Part shown: piece by piece, positions 1-13,121 of the stretch
How the letters are laid out: the number at the start of each line of letters is the position of its first letter
Position numbering within the stretch: the stretch's first letter is position 1
Source of the DNA: Acanthaster planci
Lineage: Eukaryota; Echinodermata; Asteroidea; Valvatida; Acanthasteridae
DNA: 52,014 bases
Direction of reading: 5' to 3'
NCBI RefSeq assembly: GCF_001949145.1
Contig: NW_019091355.1
Coordinates: forward strand, 2,489-54,502
The notes under the pieces: model-generated
Seen by the model: only the letters and a program-made list of their open reading frames with translations
Databases searched by the model: none
Told to the model about the DNA's origin: nothing
Position numbers and translations under genes: made by a program

Positions 1-88
1 AAATTCTCACTTGAATTAGTGGTCTGCACCCTGCACCCACCCTTTTTGCTCTCATCTTTACTGCTGTGATTGAAGACATGTCATATGA

Positions 89-511
89 CCTCGAGCCAAC
101 GTGCCTTCCATTGAATCCATTCTGGCCCAAATGCAGCTTCGTTGGGCTTGTCACGTCCTACGTATGTCTGATGACCGCATCCCTAAGGCCCTTTTATACG
201 GCGAACTGTCTCTGGGGAAGCGAAATCGTGGACGACCCTTGCTTCACTACAAGGACGTGTCGAAACGTAACATTAGTATTGCCCGTCTCCCAGCAGACTG
301 GGATCGTCTAGCCCAAGATCGTCAGACGTGGTGGGCCCTAGTCCAACAGGGGGCAGAACGGGTTCAACTAGCGAGGCTTGGGTCCGCAGATAGGAGGAAC
401 GGCGTGCACGCAGGCACGCCCGTGCTGTTGAGACACCTCATGCCGGCATCGTCTGATAAGACGGCCCGACTACGACTGTATACCTGTCACCACACACTAA
501 TGAAGAAATGA
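89..511 (+). mobile_element. 5'-truncated LINE (non-LTR retrotransposon) ORF2 C-terminal remnant
   Basis: The frame read from about 89 to the stop at 509-511 encodes a sequence of the type found at the very C-terminus of non-LTR retrotransposon ORF2 proteins, downstream of the reverse transcriptase. It contains PSIESIL, then LRWACHVLRM, then LLYGELSLGKRNRGRP, then YKDVSKRNIS, ending in a basic tail. In full-length relatives the order is 'QLRWAGHV.RM', 'LYGEL', 'GKR.RG.P', '.YKD'. An in-frame TGA at 86-88 closes the frame upstream, and the window starts at 1, so no RT catalytic region is visible. The first codon of the open stretch after the stop that could serve as a start is a GTG at 101, so this is not an independent gene. 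Read as a dead 5'-truncated insertion; the LINE clade is not assigned. Confidence 0.7.
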
Positions 512-2078
512 GACTGGACGTCCCTTGATTCATCATACCATAAATTTATTTGGACACCGCTGTTTCAAAACTAAAGAAAAATGGAAAGAGTTCTGTACAC
601 GGACGCCACTTGACACCCCGTGCTCAAATCCTACGGGACTAGTCTTAAAAAGTGTTTTCTAAGTAAACGACTTGTTGTTTCCCTCCTAAAAACTTAACTT
701 TTTTGGACATGGTTTTGCTTTGACTAACAGGTCAATGTATGGAATAATTACTGGCATCCGTATTTGGAACTCTTCTCAGAAAAATACATACATTACGTAA
801 TGCGTTCATAAAAGTATGAATTAAATCCACAATTAATAATGACATGAACAAGTTTGGGATGAATACTGAGCCAATCGCTAACGGGCAGCACCTATTCAAA
901 AGTGTCATAAGTTACTGAAGAGTTGATTCCTCAATACAATTACACTGTAGAAACCCCTCATGTGAAGGTTTTGTCAATTTGTATACGAGTCAGCAGCACC
1001 CCTCTCGCTGAACAGGTTTTCCGTCAGCTTTGTATCTGATGGTAAACCCGAACTACCCACAGGATACTGTGAGAAGCTTCTAACCACGCACGAACAAGTC
1101 ATAGACCTGGGAGTGGATTACACCTAATTCCCTAAAAATGGGAACACCATACTGTCTCAGCCTAATCACGTGATGCTAATGTACGATAACATGTCAGACA
1201 TGTTATTCAGAAAGCGAGGTGTTTAGAGCTTTAGGCCAGAAAATCTCCAATTTCTGGTCAGCACGCGCGTCGCCTTACTTGCGCATCGGCAAAATAAAAG
1301 TTTTAATACGGGCAATTCACAATAGTGCGCCTCCAAGAATTTACAATGCGTTGACCAATCACAGTGCGTGACATTTTCCAAACGCGCATTCAGTCATTGG
1401 TGATCAATGGTTGCCAATGGGTCCGCCATCTTGTCTTTACAGGTTGCACAGAGCAAATACGCGCCCATAGAACACAGTGCAAAATCGGACCGAAATAGCG
1501 CCGCCTGTTGACTCTCGTGAAGAGGTTGGCCTCCTTTTTTCACTGGAAATTCAAGATTATGGCCAAAAGATCACTTTTCGTTTCAATTTCATGGGGGTTA
1601 GCGACGAATTTTTTTTAATCGCCTTTAAACGAAGATACCCAAAATAGCAGTAAAACTAACGGTGAGTTTATGACTCTGTAAAATCCTCAAAACCCAGCAT
1701 ACGTAACCGTTTACCCTATCAATTTTTGTACTGGGCATTCCTCACCCCCAGAACGACAGTAAGTTTATCTTTGTATAGAGGTCGTGGTCTTCAGGGAGGG
1801 GACCAAAGTCGGAAATTTGTTAACTTTAAAAAAAAAAGTCCAAATGCCACCACCTTCCATCATATCCTACCTCTGTTCATGCTGAAAAACCTGGTTTAGT
1901 CACTTTATAGTCAGGGCATCCTCTAGCCAGAAAAAAATTCCAGCCAGTCGCTAGCCAATTCCCATAAGACTGTGTGTTAAAAAAGAACGATATCATCCTG
2001 ATTTATTCATGTCAGTGTACTACATAAACCGTCTATGAAGATACTCTATTGATCTGCAACGTGAAGAACTTCTGCTTC
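512..2078. other. Intergenic, no gene seen
   Basis: No open frame with recognisable content and no convincing splice-bounded exon on either strand. Short A and T homopolymer runs are present (about 1600-1620, 1826-1838). Confidence 0.6.
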
Positions 2079-2671
2079 TTAAGCCCGTATCTCACTGGGC
2101 TGCGACTGTTGCAGACAATTTGCGAACGGCATTCCCGAAAGAATTTCAAAAATGTCTCGAAACGTTCAGGTTTTTTCAATATCCTCGCTTGAGTCGCAGT
2201 CTCGCTTTCGTATTGGGAGAATTTTGAACATGTTCAAAAATGTTAAGTGACAAATTTTCTGTCAAAATAGTCAGAGTCCTTGCTGGTGTCTCAAACCTGT
2301 CTTGAACCCTTCTCAATTTAGTTTCTGCGAGTCAGAAAGTGCGAGAAATATGAAACTTTGCGAGGGGTTGGCGACCTATGAAACTAAACTGTGACTGGTT
2401 GAAGACAAAAATGAAAATCCGACAATCCAGGTGCGAGCCAGGCGCAAAATGTCGTGCTACAGTCGCACGGCATATATGTATATGTGAACTCCAGGCGAAT
2501 TCTGACCGAAATTTTGCCAGGAGCTCGTGTGACTTACGCAAATGTGACGTAAGTAACAAATCGGTACGAGTCCAAGTGAAAATTGTCACTACATTCTGGT
2601 GGGTTTTTTTTTCAGTTTTGTTTCTTCAACTAGTCGCGAGCTGTCGCAGCTCAGTGAGATACGGGTTTTAA
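2079..2671. mobile_element. piggyBac-like non-autonomous element (TTAA-flanked inverted repeat)
   Basis: TTAA at 2079-2082 is followed by GCCCGTATCTCACTGGGCTG. TTAA at 2668-2671 is preceded by sequence whose reverse complement, after AA, begins CCCGTATCTCACTGAGCTG. The terminal repeats match over about 24 bp with few differences (left 2084-2107, right about 2642-2665). TTAA target duplication and TIRs starting with CC(C) are hallmarks of the piggyBac superfamily (established knowledge). The roughly 590-bp interior has short open frames but no transposase motif, so it would be a MITE moved in trans. Superfamily assignment is inference; a foldback repeat of another class is possible. Confidence 0.55.
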
Positions 2672-4951
2672 AGCTTTTATCATTACCTGGGCTAGGCTGG
2701 CGACTCGCACTCTGTCCGTTAGGCGGTTGGGATTTGTGTGCTGGGGTTAATGACGAGACCTGCATTTCGTTTCGTGCATAAGTGGTTTAGCTCCAGGGAA
2801 CAGAAATGTGGGTAACAGGGCAAGAAATACTTCGCGACTTTCAAATTGGCCTCGCATTCAAATGCACATGTAAATTTATCACCGTATCAGGTGTACCTCA
2901 GATTTAAATAGTAATGACCACTCGACAGTCTCTTAATGTTAAATGTGCAAAAGAACCTCTCCTTGAACAGCCAGGTGAGAGAAATCTCTTTTTCAAATGG
3001 TATGTACGTATTAGAAATAAGTTGCAACTTTTTCAAACTGAACTCAGTTTGCAACTCATTCAAACTGAGAACAGCTTTGAAGTAGTGAAGTAGCCAACAC
3101 TTCTTTCAAAAAAGGTAAAATATAGCCCTGTGGTATCCCACATAGCATTTTGAGGGCCACAGCAATAAAATTGAAGATAAGAGCTTTCAAATGAAACCTT
3201 TCTTACCTATTCATGTTGTTGCATAAAAGTGAATACCAACGGATTGAAATCATGGTGCTAAAACTGCACCGGTTCACTTATTGAGCCTCGTTGCATTTCA
3301 CATGGCCAACTGCCGCACCTTGATTGTGAATAATGTTTTGCCAGGTTATGCAATGGGGTTAATCCAAAAGGCCTGGCATATCCATTCTGGCCATAGTGGT
3401 ATCATGAAAGTGAACCAACCACATTTTTGCACCCTAAATTCTTGTTGATGGTGCTCAATCATGCATGGCCCTGGACATGAAACCTTTGTTATTCTAACAT
3501 TTATGATCTCCACTTAAAAGTGATACCATGACCCTTGTTGAAAGGTACATGTATATGGTATGGTCGTATTAACCCCTTAAAGTTAAAGCATCGTTTAAAA
3601 AGTCGAAGGTTTATGCATGATGTCCTGTCGTATAGTATATTTATTAACAAAAGACAGGTGATTGTGTTTGTTATAGTCCACAAATGTGATATCTAAATTG
3701 AATGCAAAGGGTTGGGTTAGAACAACCACGACTTGAAGAGTGAAAAGTATTTTTGAACCAATATTTAACCTCAGAAACAAATTGAGCTGGCCTAAAACTC
3801 TGTTTCGACATGTTCAATCAGTGACGCTTCTCAATGTTAAAGTGTGCTTTTTAAGTGATTATTTTTAAGTTAAGCTGGCATTACTGTTAAACAGACTCAC
3901 CTCTGGCTCTAGCACTATTTTGTAAGTTGTGTCTTTAAAAACAAACAAAAACAACAGTTTCGTCAAGTCAGAACGAAGTTATACATGTATATAATACTGA
4001 TCTTTCTCTATATCAGTATGTCAGTTAAATGATAAGCAGGTGGGTGGATTCTCAATTTTCGATTAAATATTATAAAGAGATATAAATATATGTCCACTTG
4101 TATGAGGTAAACTCTACCCAACAAATCGTTAATACCGACTAAAATCAAAGAAAATGGTCACTGATAACTAAAAAAAGCACTTCAATATTAAAATGTGCAG
4201 GTATATGTTTCCACTTGATACATGACAGAACTATTGCTATGGTAGTATAAGGGAAAGGATGTACATGTTTATGTTTCCACTTGATACATGACAGCACAAT
4301 TGCTATGGTAGTATGAACAAGGGAGCGGTTGTCCATTGACCAGCAAATTCTGCACAAAAGTTTTGACTGTGAGTTTCAAGAATATTCCTTTCGCTTACTT
4401 GTGACATACAATCCGTATTATGCAACGATGGAAAAAGTGCGTGTCAGACTCTCTTTTGAGATTAATTAAGTTGGCTTGATGGGTGGCAGGACATCGATCA
4501 TGGTTAGTCGGAAGTTACATTTTGATCCAATCGTTTTTGCATTTAAATACACCTTTGAAACACAGGGTGCCAGGCAAAGTTTGAACGGTCGACCGTTTTG
4601 TAAATTTTTTACTTCCGCTGACGACTGGGCTTTACAATAATGCGCTAGTTGTATTTTGATAAAAATTTATACTCTATACATGAAATAGATGACATCGAAA
4701 CACCCCGAATTGTAACATGAAGAATGGGGAAAGAAAGAGTAGTATTTCCAAACCATACATTAATTCAATTAAAGCGCGTCCTTTAATTCTATACGCGTTA
4801 GACAATAATGTAGCAGCCGTTTTAAAACTCGATATGATACTGGTTATACTCACAATAGACTATCAATATTAACAAAACCCGTATCACTGCGCTGCTTATG
4901 GATACTTATTCGTTTTTTAATTGCTGCCAATATATGACCCACCTATGTAGG
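2672..4951. other. Intergenic, downstream of Dkk
   Basis: No supported gene. The minus-strand 3' UTR of the Dickkopf gene should lie just left of 4952. A possible ATTAAA poly(A) signal on the minus strand (plus-strand TTTAAT at 4782-4787) lies about 165 nt past the stop codon. Confidence 0.5.
4205..4320. repeat. Two-copy tandem duplication, 66-bp period
   Basis: ATGTTTCCACTTGATACATG occurs at 4205 and again at 4271. Each copy is followed by near-identical sequence (GACAG, then ATTGCTATGGTAGTAT). The roughly 50-bp core differs at only a few positions, so the duplication is fairly recent. Because 66 is a multiple of three it makes a repeated peptide in a short minus-strand open frame, which I do not regard as coding. 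Confidence 0.85.
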
Positions 4952-7900
4952 TCATAAAACCTCCATTAAACTGGTAACTGATCGGGCACTGCTCGCCTGA
5001 AGTCCCGGTGACCTGGTGACAATGGACGTACTCTCTCCCATCTGATTTGTGTCTTCTACGTCATCATCGTCATCATCATCCCAATGATTTTCATACATCG
5101 ACCGAGCTTCGCTAACGTAATCCTCAACTATTTCTCTGTCTGGTCGGTCACCATCAGTGTTATCTGCCTCTCCATTCCATTCATGCTGCAATTCATCTTT
5201 TGTCACTTGTACTTCAATCCTTATGGGAGGCTCATCGTTCTCGTTCACTACTTTGACAATGACACCGTCTTCATTTGAAAGGCGTTTTTTTGTTTTGGAG
5301 AACTGGCAGGTATGGTAACGGAAATCGGGCGAAGGATGTCTTTTACATGACAAAGAGTCACCACAGTGGCATCTTTGGAAGACTGCAGTTAGGCGATCTC
5401 GTTTCTTGGTGCATACATCTCCTTCCACTAAGATTGGTTTACATATGCGCGTCCAGAAGTGCTGCGCGCAACAAAGACCCTGAGCGCACTGGTCGGTTGC
5501 CTCACACACCTCGTCTTCACGAACTGTCGCCAAAAGAAAGAAATAAAGTCAGCATCAATAAAGATAATAATGAAGAAGAGAGGTTTTGGGGAGACTTGTT
5601 AATTCAATGTTAGGTTAACCCATACATTTCCACACCCATAGTTGTGGGGTCATACACTCGATATTTTACCTATTTTGTGGGGAACAAAAACATTATGGGG
5701 ACAAAGCAAATGTCCACCAACTAGGTCCAGATTTGCCTAACAAAAGAACTTGTCCCTTTAATGCAAGAACATATCCCCTTAACGTGGTGAATGCCTACCC
5801 ACATTAAACGCATTAGGTGAGATTTGAATCCAGCACGTTCATTTACTGACAGATCCCGGCATCTCGTCATACGTACGCCTCTAAAGTCTTGCAATGGTGG
5901 AGGCACTATGCCAGCTTCAGGATGGTAACACCCAATAAAGATGCTTACGCCACCATGGTATTGACACGTCACATGACTGGCTTTTAACTTACTGTCAGCT
6001 CAGAGTGTGTGTAACAAGTACATTACACACTGTACACCGTGTACACGACCATGAACTATTTGTTAATACTTCTGGAAATTGACCTGAATGGTCGCATTAC
6101 TTAGAACCTACACTCTACACTTACTGACAATGAAGAAAATCAGTTTGAAAGTTAAATGTTTTTCCCCTCATAGATGACAAAACAATATGACTCAAATTTA
6201 CTCACGTTTCCGCATGTTTTCTCTGGTGTGTTGGGAAATACTTTCTTCTTCCGAATCGGTAGAAAAAGCTTTTGCAAATGAAGAATCGTATCGCATCTCC
6301 TTTGGAACACATCGGCCTTGTCGGCACACGTTGCCATGACAACACATGCCATTCCGCTGGCAGCGTCTTCTGGACCGTCTGCAGGGAAGACATGACTTGT
6401 GGCCCTCTCCTCCATGACAAAATGACTTCTGTTCGCAATCATCATCACCGTTGCATAAGACCTGCAAATTTTGAACAATGAAAGTTGGAGTCAAAACTTC
6501 AACAATTTCGGCAGTGATCTTCGAGAAAAACTTAACACTTGCAGTCACTTTAGTTTAATAACCGTCTGAAAATACCTCAACAATGTAATTCTATTCCTGG
6601 CAAATCGCAAGTTATGTATATGTTTTGTCTTCCAACTGATTTTGTAATTCATACTTAAAAGAGCTCCCTTGAATTTTATCCTCACAGTCGAGCCATACAC
6701 AAACCGCCGGCCACTGACAGCTGATGTACCCCATTTTCAAAGAAGTTCCGCAAATAGCTAAGAAAACACTTGGGCGAGTGTAGTTGCCTGACCGACAGAC
6801 TGTTTAGACAGAGTCAATAGGGATTTGCCTGTAGCAAACTTTCATGCATTATAAACATGAGATATGACAAACAAGCATGTCACTTTGAAGTGACGGTCAT
6901 TCAAGAGGTTTGCACGGAAGTGACAGCTTGAATTTCAGACGGAATGTGATAATGGCACAGGTCCATTAACACAGTAGCGCCCTCTGTCAGATTTAAATAC
7001 ACACTCAATACGTTTCAACCCATATTCATAGCTGTATGGTTGAACCAAGGTGATGGGTAACAGTCGTCACTGACGATTTTTTTTTAACTTATAAGAGTGC
7101 GAGTAGTAGAGGGCATGGCAGTCGCTACAAATTATTTCAAGGAGAGAATAGTTTCCGTAGAAAAAAGAACTGTTAAAACACGTAAAGACTTTGTCTACGC
7201 ATACGCAGCCTATTCAACTAGCCTTCATGAAGCTTCAATGAGCGGGCTGCATACACGTAGACCCTATAATTATTGATGCGTTTTTAAAAAATGTGCCACA
7301 AAAATTTTGGTCCAACCAGAATTCTAAAAGAAAAGATTAATTTTGCTTGATTGTAATATTCTGTATGAAGATAATCACCTGTTTGCAATATTTTCAAACG
7401 GTACTTGAACATTCCCTTTCTTCAGGGAACACCATGGCATGGCATGTAATTTCCCCATTTGCGACAAGTTAATATTAATAAGACATTGCCAATGCATTCA
7501 AATAATGATCCAATAGAAGTTTTTCTTTGAAAATGGCAAGTCAAAATTGAAGAAAAACGGTGGTCAAATTATGCAACAGGTCTCCATTTTGAGGCAGTGG
7601 GCCCATGTGCTAGTGGAAGGCATTCACACTTGAAACTAGGTCACTACATGTACCGGTACGTGTTTAGCAAGTGGTGTGATAAGGCTTGATATCATCTTAT
7701 GACAACCATCTTGTTTCATTTGTTTCAAAAGGTTGAAGTTCCCACAGGCCATGTTCGATGCGATTATACTATCTTGAAGGGTCACGACACAATGGCATTT
7801 TTAAATGCAAACATCAATAATTAAATTGCGTAAGTACAATAATTCCTGCATTTATAAAGACCTGGCCTTAATTTTCTTTCCTTCGGTGATACGCTACAGC

Positions 7901-10900
7901 AATATCCATGCAGCCTATCAACACAACTACGTCAGCGTTTGAAGCTAGAGGCCTAGGGATCAGAACCATAAGAATAACTACAGTAATGGACAAAGAAAAC
8001 GACATAAGTATTTAAGGAAACAAGTTGAAATACTAATTGAACAATTGAACCATACTTGCAACTCGGTTCACACATGTACATTTACATGTACAACGTATAA
8101 TACTGAGAGATTACTCGCACGGCCCTGTGTTTCCACGTGGGAAAATGTGGAAGGAAACCACCAGTAATGTAACTTAATATGGTAGCAATTGACAGGCGGG
8201 CGATGGCGCCCAGTACACTGGCAGCAGCTGCATAAAGCATTGTTAGAGCAACACTGGTTGTCGGTGGAATGCCTGCTCAGCTTTGAAGATCGGCTTCTTC
8301 AGAAGCAACCGTCACACCTGGGGGGGAGACCGTGGCACCGAGAGGCCAAGATCCAACTGTTTATTTATTCATTTGATTTCTCACTGATCCCGGACGGCCT
8401 GACGTCTCCCAAGGCCATAGAATCTGGAAACTTAAAACGATGAATGTAAAACCATTTTCACTGTTGGAAAAATGAAGAAACGTGTATATATAAACACGTA
8501 ATGAAATAAGTGAAAGATAACAACGACCTGATCGCTTGTAGCTGATATGCACTAAATCAAGGATAAATTCAAGAGTCAAAAGATCTTTATTGCCACAGGT
8601 GCGCTGTGATTGCAATTTTGTTTCAATGTGCGGCTGATTATTTTTTGCCAAAGTGGCAAACTATTTTTAAGAACAAGTACAGACATTTGGCGTCCTGGCA
8701 AAGACATATCCAGGGATATTGGGTCCAGGGGAGAGGGGGAATGAATTTTTATCCAAAAATGACTACCTTATTTTTATACCACTGCAACAGTCCTCACCCC
8801 CCAAGATCAGGTGTGTTGTCACGGTTTCATTTCCTAGAAAGTCTGCAACATGTCTCCAGAAAGGGAAATTTGCCCCCCGTATATCACTGCGTCCTAATGA
8901 TCATGCAAAATGGCGACTAGTTTCAAAACTTCTCATCAAAATGAGAAATTAATGGATCCAAGATGGCTCGCTTCCCCCAGATAAGAAGACAGTCGGTTTC
9001 TTTTTAATGAAATTACAGAATGGAAAATAGATTTAGATTTATCAATGGTGGTGGTAGGAAAAACGTGTTCCCTTTGCACGTCTCACATGAAAGTGCATAT
9101 CTAATGGCAGAGCTGGGCCTCCATATTTCACTTAGACCGAGACCCCGCAGTGCTAGGCAATTACAGCAATTTTGAATTAATAACAGCTAAACGAGTGCCA
9201 ACTGTGACCCACCCTGTCGGGGATCATCTACGAGTGATCAACCGGCAATTGGCAGCAATTACCTGCCAAAAAACTACCGACAAACGAACAAGAGCCTAAC
9301 CCTCTCTCCAGCATTCCTAGAGTTACACACCCGTCAGTTGGCCTTGCGGGCTAAGATAGCGGGAGAATGTTGACCCACCCGTGAGGGCAGTTCTGCCAGC
9401 AAATCCAACCACTGCCAAACTAAATGTAGATACTAGCTCCAACCATGGAGGGAGAATGCTCCAACTTAACTTGCCCCTATTTATTTTTGATGAAAAAAAG
9501 TTAAAATGACATCATATTGGAATTCTCAGGCCGGCATTGTCATGTGAATCTCTGACCATGAATGCTGTTTATCCCACAGCCTCATGGTGGACACTGAGCT
9601 CAAGTGCCAACCTTAAACTTAGTATAAAAGCAGGCACTGAGGATGTCATCCCTGTCGGGCGAGTGTCGATCAACCCCCCCCCCCATTCTGCTCTCTTCAA
9701 TGTCACAACGGGCTCCTCCTACAAGTTACCGCTTCAAGTTTGCGCCCTATGACCACAATAACACAAATGAGGACACGCTATATTTCCTCTTTTTCCTGGA
9801 TGAAGCGGACTACTTTAGTTGTACAACAACCAAAGCAGACAATCGTCGACTAAGTCAACTGCAGAAACAAGGAAAATGTAACAATTTATCATACGTCGAA
9901 AAATTGACAGATTCTAATATAATAAGTGATTCAAGCTCTTACAACTTTTTACTGTAAAGTACTGTACAAGTGTACACATACACGCACACATCCACATCCC
10001 ACTTCGCTTATAAACACAACAGAAAGGTACGATGTGTAAAAGCTAGCCCCGTTCAGAGTGCTTAATGTTCGCATTTGATTTTGCTATAAAAACGAAATTT
10101 TACCATGTGATCAGGGTTACAGCTTTCTTATTAATTTTTAAGTGTTAATTCGATCAATGGAAGCCATACTTCAGAACTCTATACCAGCACATTTTAGTGT
10201 CCATGCTCGAGTGGATTGTGGAATGCGATGGGGAAGGTTTCAGACCTTCTAACAAGAATGCTGAATGCTCCGTACAAGAATGCAACTGCTCCGTGTAGTC
10301 CTCTCGTCACCTACAAGAGTCGGCGTGATGCTCCTGAAAGAAAATTCAACACCCTTCTGAATGCAGTAAGCTCTTTTTTTCTATTAAGTTATAACCTAAT
10401 ACTGATCTATCGAGAAAGTCTATCGTGGCTGACTGTGATAGCAGATAGAACTTGAAGAAACTCACCAGCTGGGAAACTGTCCGGCGCCTGTTGAACAGAT
10501 TTTCTTCGAATTCTCCATGGACTGCCGTACATGTGGTGAACTTTCGAGACGCGGCAGCCTTTGAGTCTTTCCCAATAATAAACTTTCTTAAACCAAGCGT
10601 TCAATTTCTCTTGCAGACCTCTTGCAGAATGGACTGAAGTAGCCCTGAAGACAGCTAATTTTTTATTTACGTCGAGGGTGATGACAGAAATCCGAGATAC
10701 ATGTATCCTGTAAAACATTACACCGTATAAGCCTTCCTTTCGAAAATATACTTCCATACCGTTTGGCACAAATTTGAGACTGAGGCTTCAGGAAACCACT
10801 TGGTTTTACCTGTTACGTACCGACTCAGTCTGACAGTAGGAATAATTTATCGTACGTTAATTTTACAAAGTTGAACTGCAATGTAGCCTACCCAAATCCA

Positions 10901-13121
10901 CACCTTATACAGAATTTCATCACCGTGGAGGAAAAAAATAGCTCTTCTTGGCTCTTGGGTGGATATAGTTCATACCGTAGACTTGTATCCGGCATGATCC
11001 AACAGATTCTATATTAATACACAACGACAGTTATAAAGCTGAAATATAAACTTTGCGAAGAAATGTCAACACAGACGAATGGCTTAAGGCCTAAACACAA
11101 CCAGCAAAGTAACCAGTGTAAAGGGATCAGGTAAACGAAATGTTTACCAATTATTGTCTTCTCAACGTTCAACAGTTGTCTCTCAAGTCACAGCAACATC
11201 ACTTGACGTTGCAACTGTAGTTTTTTAGGGAAGCTTGGTTCTTTTTATAAGCATGGTTGATGAATCCCCCATCACCGTAAGACTGAGAACCAGAAAAAAA
11301 GACAATTTAATAAAAGATTGAGATGTAACATCCATGACAAAAAGATGGTGGCGCAGTATAGTACATATTGGGGTTTTGGGAGCCTGCATATTGACCCTGG
11401 GGTTGGTCTAGTCCCGTGGTATTCACAATGGGGTTGCTAAATACACCTGCTCACTATTACAGAGCAACAGCCAGAGGTCTCCACCTCACAGCAAGGATTG
11501 ACTCAATGGGCTGTGCGACTCATTCCTTAAATTTAGTACAGGGTTACGATGCAGATAATTATGACAAAAAATCCGGCATTCAAATTTTATGGTACAATTT
11601 AATAAAAATGTTCAAAGTAGTACAAGCACAGCGATAATATTTAAGGTTAGCTACTACATTCTTCAGCCGCGTCCCAGTTATCGAGAGTATACATGTATGT
11701 CAACCAGCTGACAACTTGAAAACATTTGCGAGTTTGTTTCTGCATTCAATTGGGGACCCTGAACAATGGAGGACAATGCGGTCCCCGATTGACAGAGGGG
11801 GTCCCCAGTTGCAGGCAAATACACACACACAAAAGTGGACAGAAAAGCGTGATATGTTGAAATCACCGTTGCATGTGTTTAAAGTCTTTAGTGAGGCCAA
11901 AATATCACTTCCAATTCATACAAGATAATTTTGTGTAAAATTTCCTCATCCATTGCTAGTAAGTCTGGCTTTTTCAAAAAACATTTGGCTTCCTATTATT
12001 AGCAAATCAAACTTGCTATTCAGGAATGTTGGTCAAGTCGTCCCCAAGTCATGTCGTCAGCTTCGTATTGTTTTCAAACCTGTCAATTTCAAAAAGGTTT
12101 TGACATGCCTTTAGATCTTTACAAACCCAACAATAAAATACCAACTCGTGCATTTCAAGCACACATCTGTCTCCCACATTACGACTTTCATGTACATGAA
12201 CGTTGGGTCTTTGACATAGGCCTGTCATGGCACGACAAAAAACGTGATTTATTACAAGATACCCTTGATCCACATATTTTGGTAGAGAAATTCATGTGAT
12301 AGGGAGAAATGTTATGTGTTTGACTGTGCCAAGGTCGAACGAATGCTTATAGGAGAGACTGGAAAAGTGGTAGGTATATATGCAACACATGTATTCCTTC
12401 AAGCCAGGTTTTCCATATTTGACAGAATTACAAATTTACATGTAGACTTTGAATATCTGTATCTTAAATACCGTTTCAATCCGAACAGCTTAAGAAATTT
12501 CAAGTATTGATTCCAAGAAAAAGATGTCAATCTAGCCACTTTCGTTCCCTCCACTACACGCATGACATGCATATTTTGACTTGATGCCAAACCTACTCAG
12601 CAAATACTCAAATTAGTATTTCACTTATTAATGAATAATTGTATCTAAGGTACTTATGTATACTTCAATCATTTTCAATACTAGCATAGGCCTAGCCACG
12701 TTTTATTGATCATGTTGAGATGAAGCACATCATAGACTTTAGATCTAATGATAGCTACATGAAAAATCCTGCCGAGCTCTCACAATCCAGGGTTCGAGGA
12801 AATAGTATTCGTGTTCATGAAATTAAGATTATTAAGAAATACTTCGACGTATACGTTTACAAAAAAGTTACTCACCAAAGTTCTCTGGAACGGTTTCCGT
12901 TTAGGTGATGTCATTCCCAACTCTGCTGGGTTCTGATTTTCATGATGCTTGCTAGTATCACCTTGGATACTCGGCCGATCACTTGAGTCAATGCTTGTGT
13001 CCAGCAACAGCTCCCGTCTCCGCTCGTGAACATACACACCGTTGGTGGATGTCAAAGCACACAGCAAAAGAACAAGCCCAACCTTCACCCAACATGAGTA
13101 TGATACTACTGTGTTCGCCAT
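4952..13121 (-). CDS. dkk1/2/4: Dickkopf family secreted Wnt antagonist (Dkk1/2/4 type), 3 coding exons
   Basis: Exons in transcript order: 13121-12876, 6461-6206, 5523-4952 (246, 256 and 572 nt; phases 0 and 1; 357 aa). All introns are GT-AG (donors GTGAGT, acceptors TTTGCAG and GCGACAG). Exon 1 gives a hydrophobic signal peptide (about residues 1-28, core VGLVLLLCAL) and a variable linker. Exon 2 carries CRD1 (residues 85-133) with ten cysteines, including CRRSRRRC and MCCHGNVC. Exon 3 carries the colipase-like CRD2 (about 174-240), again ten cysteines, with GLCC, HFWTRICKP and QRCHCG. In this family CRD2 binds LRP5/6 and Kremen and blocks canonical Wnt signalling outside the cell. After CRD2 there is an unusual tail of about 117 residues, rich in Asp/Glu and including seven consecutive Asp; vertebrate Dkk1/2/4 end soon after CRD2. 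The two-CRD spacing fits Dkk1/2/4, not Dkk3. The family call is firm; the orthology subgroup is inferred. Confidence 0.95.
6462..12875 (-). other. Dkk intron 1 (6.4 kb)
   Basis: Bounded by donor GTGAGT after 12876 and acceptor TTGCAG before 6461 (minus strand). It separates the signal-peptide exon from CRD1. I found no nested gene; open frames inside it (for example 10407-10769 minus, 9643-9957 plus) show no domain signature. A CTCF-like decamer lies at 6976-6985. Confidence 0.8.

Noticed and set aside
5084-5613. Plus-strand open frames over Dkk exon 3
   Set aside because: Antisense to the cysteine-rich exon; no domain content of their own.
5800-5900. tRNA-derived SINE on the minus strand (GATTCAAATCTC resembling a B box)
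   Set aside because: The B-box match is imperfect, no convincing A box at the right spacing, and no second copy in the window.
10407-10769. 120-codon minus-strand open frame in Dkk intron 1
   Set aside because: No recognisable domain, no signal peptide, and no paired splice sites; length is compatible with chance.
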